From: Methanocalculaceae archaeon
GTDB taxonomy: Archaea; Halobacteriota; Methanomicrobia; Methanomicrobiales; Methanocorpusculaceae
Length of the DNA: 40,405 nucleotides
Reading direction: 5' to 3'
Assembly (NCBI GenBank): GCA_031262705.1
Contig: JAISHD010000075.1
Location: 1 to 40,405 of the forward strand
Positions 28,809-36,607 of the stretch are shown in pieces. The notes under the pieces are model-generated. The model was not told the origin of the DNA, made no database searches, and saw only the letters and a list, made by a program, of their open reading frames with translations. The position numbers were made by a program, and so were the translations under genes. Within the stretch, counting starts at the first letter, position 1. Each line of letters starts with the position of its first letter.

Positions 28809-30209
28809 ATGAGTGGTATTGCCGGCATCGTTGATTCTCGCAGTGTCGCCTACCCCCTATATTACGCCCTGCACGCACTCCAGCACAGAGGCCAGGAGGC
28901 TGCAGGAATATCTACTTTTCACGAGAAGACTCTGGTAACCCACAAGGGTCCCGGTCAGCTTGCCGAAGTTTTTAATGAACAGATTTTATCCAAACTATCA
29001 GGCACGGTCGGTATCGGACAGGTGCTCTATACGCAAAAGGCGCACCGCGGCAGAATGGAAAACATTCAGCCGCTGAAGTTCTCGTGTCAGGGCCATGAGC
29101 TGTCCATTACGGTAAGCGTTGCACTAGTGCAGGACAACCGTGAGTCTCTTCGTGCAGAGTATGAGGGGAAAGGGCACATCTTTTCAACGACCACAAACGC
29201 AGAGCTGATTGCGGCGATGATCGCCCATGAGCTCATATCCGGGGCAGACGCAGAAAATGCATTTGTCAATGCAATTAAGCGGCTGAAAGGAGCATACGCA
29301 GGTGTTGCAATTCTGGACGGAGTGTTGTATGCGTTCCGTGATCCGCTGGGAACAAAACCGCTGTGTATGGGAGAACTTGATACCGGCTACATTGTGGCAT
29401 CGGAAAGTGTCGCAATTGATACGCTGTCGGGAACATTCCTCCGCGACATCACGCCGGGCGAACTGGTTATCATCACCGGGGATGGTGTGTCCAGCCGCCA
29501 GGTACTGACCGCGGATCACAAAGCGTACTGCGTGTTTGAGTATGTCTATACTGCACGGCCCGACTCGGTTATCGACGAGGTTCTGGTGTATGACGCACGC
29601 CGGAGAATCGGCGAGCGGCTGGCAAAACATCCGGTCAAGGCCGATCTTGTCTCGCCGGTGCCGGACTCAGGCACGACGTTTGCAACGGGTTTTGCAGACG
29701 CGTCCGGCATTCCGTACATGGAAGGACTCCTGAAGAACCGGTACGTCGGCAGAACCTTCATCATGCCCGCCCAGAATCTGCGGGAGAACGCGGTGAGGAT
29801 GAAATTGAATCCGGTGCGCCGCCACATCAGCGGCAAGTCCGTTGTCCTTGTGGACGACAGCATTGTCCGCGGTACGACCTCGCTCCATATTGTAGACATG
29901 GTGCGCGAGTTCGGTGCGGCCGAGGTCCACATGCGGATCGGTTCAACACCGATTGTTGCTCCCTGCTACTTCGGGGTGGACCTGCCAACCCGTGAGGAGT
30001 TGATAGCAAACGGCAGATCGGTTGAGGAGATTCGCGAGATGATCCATGCAACAAGCCTTGAGTACATCTCAACCGATGATCTTGTGGAGTCGGTCGGTAT
30101 CCCCCGCGAGGATCTGTGCATGGCCTGTTCCTGCGGCGCATACCCGCTGGACATCCCGAACGAGTCATGCTGTGCATGCCGCAGTATAACCCCGGCGAAA
30201 GAAAAATAA
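28809..30209 (+). CDS. Amidophosphoribosyltransferase-like protein with degenerate glutaminase domain
   Basis: PRTase motif SVVLVDDSIVRGTT and LQHRGQEAAGIST, but N-terminus MSGIAGI instead of MCGI and loss of the HNGN and SDTE motifs. Confidence 0.92.
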   Translation: MSGIAGIVDSRSVAYPLYYALHALQHRGQEAAGISTFHEKTLVTHKGPGQLAEVFNEQILSKLSGTVGIGQVLYTQKAHRGRMENIQPLKFSCQGHELSITVSVALVQDNRESLRAEYEGKGHIFSTTTNAELIAAMIAHELISGADAENAFVNAIKRLKGAYAGVAILDGVLYAFRDPLGTKPLCMGELDTGYIVASESVAIDTLSGTFLRDITPGELVIITGDGVSSRQVLTADHKAYCVFEYVYTARPDSVIDEVLVYDARRRIGERLAKHPVKADLVSPVPDSGTTFATGFADASGIPYMEGLLKNRYVGRTFIMPAQNLRENAVRMKLNPVRRHISGKSVVLVDDSIVRGTTSLHIVDMVREFGAAEVHMRIGSTPIVAPCYFGVDLPTREELIANGRSVEEIREMIHATSLEYISTDDLVESVGIPREDLCMACSCGAYPLDIPNESCCACRSITPAKEK

Positions 30210-30368
30210 GCTGAGCAGCAGATACCTGCTGCAAATATTTTTTTTTTCAATTTATGTGCTGCAATAGAGGCGAACGCGGAAGAATTTTTCACAATGCTTG
30301 AGGCAGGAATAATTGCAGCACAAAACCCGGCATCTTGATTATGCCAAAACACCTTTCTACTTAGTATC

Positions 30369-31283
30369 ATGATAACGGTACTGTCCGGCGGAACCGGCAC
30401 GCCGAAACTCATCCGCGGACTCCGCCAGATTCTGCGGGACAACGAGATCACGGTGGTGGTCAACACCGCCGAGGATCTCTGGATGTCGGGTCTGTATGTT
30501 TCGCCTGATATTGATACCGTGCAGTATCTTTTTTCCGGACTGCTGAACACGGACAGCTGGTGGGGCATCCGCGGTGATTCGTTTGAGACGTTTCATGCAA
30601 TGGAGAAACTTGGCTACATGGAGCCTCTGCCGCTCGGTGATCGCGATCGGGCGACCAACATTGCCCGCGCCGAGTTTTTGCGGCAGGGCATGACCCTGAC
30701 TGCGGCGACGGAAAGAATTGCGAAAGCCTACGGGGTGCAGGCAAAGATTCTCCCGATGTCCGATCAGGAGGTAACGACGTATGTCAGGACAGAGGACGGA
30801 TCGCTGATGCATTATCAGGAGTACTGGGTGGGCCGGCGCGGCAATGTGCCGATCACGGGAATCGCCCGGAAGACTGCCGGCGATGCACCGCTTGCGGCAA
30901 CCCCCGAGGTGATCGCAGCAATTGAGGAGAGTGACGGTGTGATTATCGGGCCGTCCAATCCGGTGACGAGTATCGGCCCCATTCTGGAATGTGCCGGTGT
31001 CCGCGAAGCGCTGCGGAAAAAATTCACGATTGCGGTCAGTCCCTTTATCGGCAGACGGCCGGTCAGCGGCCCTGCGGCAGCGCTGATGCAGGCAGGGGGG
31101 TATGCACCGACCTCCTACGGAACGTGGGAGGTGTACAAAGATGTCGTCAGCATGTTTATTCAGGACAAGCGCGACACAGAGATTGACGTCCCCGGTGCGC
31201 ACCGGCTGGATACGATGATGACGAACGAGAAGAAGGCTGAGTCCCTTGCATGGGATCTGCTCTCCTACTTCCCGCGGAAATGA
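30369..31283 (+). CDS. cofD: 2-phospho-L-lactate transferase CofD (F420 biosynthesis)
   Basis: MITVLSGGTGTPKLIRGL, VVNTAEDLWMSGLYVSPDIDTVQYLFSG, GPSNPVTSIGPIL. Confidence 0.94.
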   Translation: MITVLSGGTGTPKLIRGLRQILRDNEITVVVNTAEDLWMSGLYVSPDIDTVQYLFSGLLNTDSWWGIRGDSFETFHAMEKLGYMEPLPLGDRDRATNIARAEFLRQGMTLTAATERIAKAYGVQAKILPMSDQEVTTYVRTEDGSLMHYQEYWVGRRGNVPITGIARKTAGDAPLAATPEVIAAIEESDGVIIGPSNPVTSIGPILECAGVREALRKKFTIAVSPFIGRRPVSGPAAALMQAGGYAPTSYGTWEVYKDVVSMFIQDKRDTEIDVPGAHRLDTMMTNEKKAESLAWDLLSYFPRK

Positions 31284-31666
31284 GTTCACTTGCGATCTGC
31301 GGAATGATCTGCTCCGTCTGCTACCGGCATCTGAACAAGAATAATCCCTGCCCCGGTTGTGCATCAGATGAACCGGGGAAACCGGCACACTGCAGAGACT
31401 GTAGCATCTCTCTGTGTGCCGGTGAGAAGGGACTGGCCTTTTGTTTTTTGTGCGGAGAGTTTCCGTGCAGACGAGTAAAAAATCTTGACAGAAGTTATGT
31501 CAGGCGTTATCATGTGAGTCTTGTTGCCTTCGGCGTCCGGGCAAAAGGGATCGGTGCCGAAAATTTTCTTGCAGAGGAACTGCCGAAGTGGACGTGCAAC
31601 TGCGGAGGGATTATTTCCCTGCATGATGGTGTGTGCAGTGAGTGCGGAAAAAAATTGCAGGGGTAA
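31280..31666 (+). CDS. Cys-rich zinc-binding protein (DUF3795-like)
   Basis: CGMICSVCYRHLNKNNPCPGCASDE, CRDCSISLCAGEKGLAFCFLCGEFPCRRV, C-terminal zinc ribbon CNCGG...CSECGKK; start codon overlaps the cofD stop. Confidence 0.75.
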   Translation: MSSLAICGMICSVCYRHLNKNNPCPGCASDEPGKPAHCRDCSISLCAGEKGLAFCFLCGEFPCRRVKNLDRSYVRRYHVSLVAFGVRAKGIGAENFLAEELPKWTCNCGGIISLHDGVCSECGKKLQG

Positions 31667-31681
31667 AATTTTTCAAAAAAA

Positions 31682-32266
31682 TTATTTCCGCATCTGGCAC
31701 GGGATGCAGATATATTTCCCATCGATCTGTTTTGCAAGACCGTCCGCCACCTGCTCGCCGCAGACTGAACAGATGACATTGTTGTAGATCTTTGCCTCTT
31801 CCGGCAGAGGCTGAACCACTGCCTTGATCGTAAACAGCTTTTCCGCAGGCATGGAAAGAATCTCATCCACGTGCGCATGTGCAAGACGGTGGAACTCCTC
31901 GTCCTCGGTAGGTGTTGCCGAACCGTCCATGATCTTTGGCCGAAGTTCCACCATCCGTGTGTTCTTCGGAACCGCATCGGGGACGGCCACAAGCCGGATG
32001 GAAGTATTGTTGTCGCGGCGGTAAAATGAGAACGCCGTTTTGCCCCAGTTGTGTACAAACAGATTGCCTTTGCCCGCGGTGCAGCCGAGCAGCACCTGAA
32101 TGGCATCAACCGTGCAGGAGTCGGTCTCTGTAACTGCCACAATCTCCTCATCCTCGGAGAAGTGCAGGTCCAGTTTCTGTGCGGCAAGTTCGCAGGCTTT
32201 GTATCCGAGCGTAAGGCCGCCGCAGGCGTGACCGTGAAATGCTACAAGATCGACGAAGTCTTTCAT
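31682..32266 (-). CDS. FmdE-family protein (formylmethanofuran dehydrogenase subunit E-like)
   Basis: VAFHGHACGGLTLGYKAC, ETDSCTVDAIQVLLGCTAGKGNLFV, C-terminal zinc ribbon CSVCGEQ...CIPC. Confidence 0.88.
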   Translation of the reverse strand: MKDFVDLVAFHGHACGGLTLGYKACELAAQKLDLHFSEDEEIVAVTETDSCTVDAIQVLLGCTAGKGNLFVHNWGKTAFSFYRRDNNTSIRLVAVPDAVPKNTRMVELRPKIMDGSATPTEDEEFHRLAHAHVDEILSMPAEKLFTIKAVVQPLPEEAKIYNNVICSVCGEQVADGLAKQIDGKYICIPCQMRK

Positions 32267-32384
32267 AGCAACATAATCGCCGCTTCCTCCCATTAATAGT
32301 ATTGATATGAAAATCCTTCAGTTCATTTGGCCAACGTTTTTCCATACACATATTATTCAGTATGAAAAAAAATAGAATGATAAC

Positions 32385-33481
32385 ATGAATCTGTGCCGCC
32401 GATCTCTTTCCCTCCTCGTAGGATGTGCTCTTGTTGTTCTTCTCTGCCTCAGCGCAGGGTGTGTATCCACGCCCGGCCCCTCAGACGAACATACCCGGAC
32501 AAGATCGCCGTATCCGGTTCGGGTTCCATGCGGTACTTCGTGTATCTGGACATAAACCTTGACCGTATCGTCGCGGTTGACTATCAGGACAGCAGCCTCT
32601 TTACCCGGTCAAACGAACTGCGGCCCTACCTTCTCGCAAACCCGGCGATCAAGAACCGGGAGGAGCTCGGGTCCGCCATGGCGGTTGTTGACAACGAAAA
32701 ACTCCTCGCATCGGGAGCCGAAGTTCTCTTCATGGGCGGCGCGAGTAGTTCACGGGTCGAGATTGCCGATGAGATCACCGCAAAGACCGGCATACCGGTG
32801 GTGATGTTCTATGTCGGCGACTATGTCACCAAAGGCGATCAGATCCGGGAAACCCTCCGCATGCTCGGAAAGATTCTGCACGAGGATGCACGTGCCGAAG
32901 AGATCATTGCCTACTTCGGAACCGTAGAGAATGATCTCAGGGCCCGTGTCGCGAACGTATCGGACGCCGGAAAACCGACAGTGTACGTCTGCGGCATCTC
33001 CTACAACGGTGCCCACGGTGCCGACGGAACCGACCCGAACTATCTGCCGTTCACTCTGCTCGGCGCAAAGAACGTTGCCTCCGGCATCGGCGAGACCAGT
33101 CAGACCGGATACGCGAAAGTTGCCAAGGAACAGATTCTTGCCTGGGACCCGGACAGAATCTTTGTGGACCTTGGAACCCTGACCGCCGCAGAAGGAGGAG
33201 CAATTGCCGAGTTCCGGAATGATCCCTCCTACGAAGGACTCTCGGCAGTCAAAGGCGGCGAGGTGTATGCGGTCAACCCGCACACCTCGATGAACGTGAA
33301 CCATGAGACGAGTCTTGCAAACGCCTACTACATCGGTAAAGTTCTCTACCCCGAACAGTTCGTCGACATCGATCCGGCAGTAAAGGCCGATGAAATTTAC
33401 AGGTTTGTGGTGGGCGCACCGGTATACGAACAGCTGAAAGCAAACGTCCAGAATCTTTCCTATCAGAAAGTGGAGCTGTAA
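32385..33481 (+). pseudogene. ABC transporter periplasmic substrate-binding lipoprotein, frameshifted/deleted between signal peptide and mature domain
   Basis: ATG 32385 encodes MNLCRRSLSLLVGCALVVLLCLSAGCVSTPGPSDEHT (lipobox); the mature domain (PDKIAVSGSGSMRYFVYL...) is in another frame. The aligned sister protein has about 18 extra residues at the junction. Confidence 0.8.
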
Positions 33482-34621
33482 ATGAAGTATCTCCCGCTCT
33501 TTCTGCTGCTGGCAGCCGTGCTTGCCCTCTCTGTCTCGGCAAGATGCGTGGCGGCACCAGACGACGATCACACCAAAACCATCACGATAACCGATGTCGC
33601 CGGACGTGAGGTTGTCATACCTGCCGACCCGCAGCGGATCGCCGTGTCCGGTTCCGGCTCAACGCGGCTTGTTGCCTACCTCGGAGCACTTGACCGTGTC
33701 GTTGCGGTTGACAGCCAGGATGGAAAAACAACACAGACCTCAGACCTCCGTCCGTATGGTCTTGCAAACCCCGGACTTCGGAACCTTCCGACTCTCGGGA
33801 CCGCCAAAGGCCAGATCGATCCCGAACGGCTGCTTGCCGCATCCCCCGACCTGATCCTCAAGAGTGTGAGCGGAACCGATCTTGCGGGCGAGGCGGACGA
33901 ACTTACCGCAAAGACGGGCATTCCGGTCGTGCTGTACTCGCAATATGATCCCGGCACAAAACCGGACGAGTTCGCCGCAAACCTGCGGCTTTTAGGAAAA
34001 GTCCTCGGCAAAGAGGAACGTGCCGAAGAGATTCTGAAATACTTTGACGCGATCAGAGAGGACCTCGCCAGCCGGACAAAAGACATTCCCGATGAAGGAA
34101 AACCGACGCTGTATGTGGGGGGAGTTGCATACTCCGGCTCACACGGATTTTATTCAACGCAACCTAACTACCTGCCGTTCCGCTACCTTGGCGCACACAA
34201 TGCCGCTGCGGGGGCGGATACCGGTACGGGCACGACGGAGAATGCAAAAATTGCCAAGGAACAGATTCTTGCCTGGAACCCGGATATCCTCTTCGTGGAT
34301 CTTGCGACGCTGACCGCGGCGGGAGGCGGATCGATTGTGGAGCTCTCGACCGATCCCTCCTACAACGCAATGACCGCCGTGCAGACCGGCGAGGTGTATG
34401 CGGTTCTGCCCCATACCTCGATGGGTGCAAACTATGAGACGATCCTTGCGGATGCCTATTACATCGGTAAAGTTCTCTATCCCGAACGGTTCGCCGACAT
34501 TGATCCGGCAGCAAAGGCTGATGAGATCTACCAGTTCGTGGTCGGTGTTCCGGTGTACGAACAGCTGAACACGAATGTGAACAACCTGTCGTTCACGAAA
34601 CTGGAGATTCCTGTACTCTAA
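33482..34621 (+). CDS. ABC transporter substrate-binding protein (Fe/cobalamin/metal-chelate type), paralogue of the preceding gene
   Basis: Signal peptide MKYLPLFLLLAAVLALSVSARC, ITITDVAGREVVIPADPQRIAVSGSGSTRLVAYLGALDRVVAVD. Confidence 0.9.
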   Translation: MKYLPLFLLLAAVLALSVSARCVAAPDDDHTKTITITDVAGREVVIPADPQRIAVSGSGSTRLVAYLGALDRVVAVDSQDGKTTQTSDLRPYGLANPGLRNLPTLGTAKGQIDPERLLAASPDLILKSVSGTDLAGEADELTAKTGIPVVLYSQYDPGTKPDEFAANLRLLGKVLGKEERAEEILKYFDAIREDLASRTKDIPDEGKPTLYVGGVAYSGSHGFYSTQPNYLPFRYLGAHNAAAGADTGTGTTENAKIAKEQILAWNPDILFVDLATLTAAGGGSIVELSTDPSYNAMTAVQTGEVYAVLPHTSMGANYETILADAYYIGKVLYPERFADIDPAAKADEIYQFVVGVPVYEQLNTNVNNLSFTKLEIPVL

Positions 34622-34631
34622 CGGTGTGGCC

Positions 34632-35702
34632 ATGCATCTGGAAAACGGATCTACCCCGGAACACTACCGGGCCTATGTAGGAAGAAAAATTGCACTGATC
34701 CTCGGAGGCGTTGTCCTTGCGGTCATCATGTTCTTCGTGTCGGTGTCGGTCGGCGCGGTATCAATCCCTATCCCCGACATCATCGCAACACTTCTTGGCG
34801 GTCAGGGGACAGGACTGTATGAACGCATCATCTGGAACATCAGAATCCCGCAGGCGCTGACCGCGGTTGTTGCAGGTGCAGGTTTTGCCATTGCCGGTGT
34901 TGCCATGCAGTCGATTCTTCGAAATCCTCTTGCATCACCGTTCACGCTCGGCCTTTCCAACGCCGCGGCATTCGGCGCTGCGATTGGTATTCTGATGTTC
35001 GGCGCAGGAACGACCGGCAGCAGCATCGCCGACGCCGTTGTCGTCAACAATCCGTATCTGACAACTATCTGTGCATTCCTCTTCAGCATGCTGACGACCG
35101 TGATCATTCTGCTGATTGCAAAGATGCGGTCGGCAACGCCGGAGACGATGGTGCTTGCCGGGGTCGCGATCAGTTCACTGTTCAGTGCGGGACTGATGGC
35201 GATTCAGTACTTCGTGGACGACACAAAGCTTGCATCGATTGTGTTCTGGCAGTTCGGCGATGTGTCGCGATCCAGCTGGATGGAGCTTGGCATCATCACG
35301 GCCGTGGTGGTCGCGGCGTTTGCCTACATCCTGTTCAAACGCTGGGACTACAATGCAATCGATGCGGGAGACGAGACCGCACGCGGTCTCGGCGTGAACG
35401 TGGAACGGACCCGGCTCTTCGGCATGATAGCGGCGTCCGTGATCAGTGCGGTGGTCGTGGCATTCCTCGGCGTCATCGGATTTGTGGGGCTGGTCTGTCC
35501 GCACATGGTGCGGCGGGTGATCGGCGACGACCACCGGTTCTTGATTCCGGGAAGTTTCGTCTGCGGTGCGGTACTGCTGCTTATCTCCGACACCGTCGCA
35601 CGCACCATGATTGCGCCGCACGTCCTGCCGGTCGCGGTACTCACGGCGTTTCTCGGAGCGCCGGTGTTTCTGTATCTCATCATCAGGGGGCGGCGGATGT
35701 GA
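34632..35702 (+). CDS. FecCD/BtuC-type ABC transporter permease
   Basis: RIPQALTAVVAGAGFAIAGVAMQSILRNPLASPFTLGLSNAAAFGAAI; GVIGFVGLVCPHMVRRVIGDDHRFLIPGS. Confidence 0.94.
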   Translation: MHLENGSTPEHYRAYVGRKIALILGGVVLAVIMFFVSVSVGAVSIPIPDIIATLLGGQGTGLYERIIWNIRIPQALTAVVAGAGFAIAGVAMQSILRNPLASPFTLGLSNAAAFGAAIGILMFGAGTTGSSIADAVVVNNPYLTTICAFLFSMLTTVIILLIAKMRSATPETMVLAGVAISSLFSAGLMAIQYFVDDTKLASIVFWQFGDVSRSSWMELGIITAVVVAAFAYILFKRWDYNAIDAGDETARGLGVNVERTRLFGMIAASVISAVVVAFLGVIGFVGLVCPHMVRRVIGDDHRFLIPGSFVCGAVLLLISDTVARTMIAPHVLPVAVLTAFLGAPVFLYLIIRGRRM

Positions 35703-36589
35703 AGGAAGAATATCCCGAACACGAAGAACATCACGGACACCATGTCCACGAACACTCGCACATCGAAGGATACACGCACACGCATGAGCATTCGCATGAC
35801 GTGCCGCACGAACATCATGGAAACACCCCCGGAAAAGCGATCCTCACGGTGGAAGACGTAGATTTTGAGTACCGGTCGGATCCGGTGTTACAGGACATCA
35901 CGGTGGGTGTTGCCCGGGGGGAGATTCTGGCGATTCTCGGACCGAACGGTGTCGGCAAGTCCACGCTGCTGAAGTGTATGAACCTGATCCTGAAACCAAA
36001 GGCGGGAGCAATTCTTCTGGAGGAGATGGACCTGACCAAGATGTCGGGCACAGAGATTGCACGAAACGTGGGATATGTTGCCCAGCGCAACGAGTCGGCG
36101 CGGATGACGGTGTTTGACACGGTGCTGCTCGGCAGAAAGCCGCATCTCGGCTGGAAGGTAACGGAGAAGGATTATGAAATCGTGGACGCCGCCCTGCGGC
36201 GTCTCGGTCTTGCCGATATGCAGCTGCGCTACATTGATGAGATCTCCGGCGGCGAACTGCAGCGGGTCTGCATCTGCCGGGCAATTGTACAGGAGCCGTC
36301 GGTCCTTCTGCTGGATGAACCGACCTCGGCACTGGATCTCTGCCGGCAGATGGCAATTCTCCGGGTCATCCGTGACGTGGTGGATCATCACAACGTGGCA
36401 ACGATTATGACGATGCATGATCTCAATCTCGCCCTGCGGTTTGCCGACCGGTTCTTATTCATGAAGGACGGAAAAATCTATGCGGCATGTGACCGGAGCG
36501 GTGTTACGGCGGACATGATCGAGGCGGTGTACGGCATTGCGGTTGATATTGTGATGCATAAGGGAATGCCGATGGTGGTTCCGCGTTAA
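35699..36589 (+). CDS. FecE/BtuD-type ABC transporter ATPase with His-rich N-terminal extension
   Basis: GPNGVGKSTLLKC, ISGGELQRV, LLLDEPTSALD; first ~42 residues contain about 15 His. Confidence 0.94.
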   Translation: MKEEYPEHEEHHGHHVHEHSHIEGYTHTHEHSHDVPHEHHGNTPGKAILTVEDVDFEYRSDPVLQDITVGVARGEILAILGPNGVGKSTLLKCMNLILKPKAGAILLEEMDLTKMSGTEIARNVGYVAQRNESARMTVFDTVLLGRKPHLGWKVTEKDYEIVDAALRRLGLADMQLRYIDEISGGELQRVCICRAIVQEPSVLLLDEPTSALDLCRQMAILRVIRDVVDHHNVATIMTMHDLNLALRFADRFLFMKDGKIYAACDRSGVTADMIEAVYGIAVDIVMHKGMPMVVPR

Positions 36590-36607
36590 CCCTGCACCAC
36601 CGAAAAA

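Noticed and set aside
30357-31388. 343-aa minus-strand ORF opposite cofD
   Set aside because: Antisense to CofD; His/Arg-rich composition with no domain.
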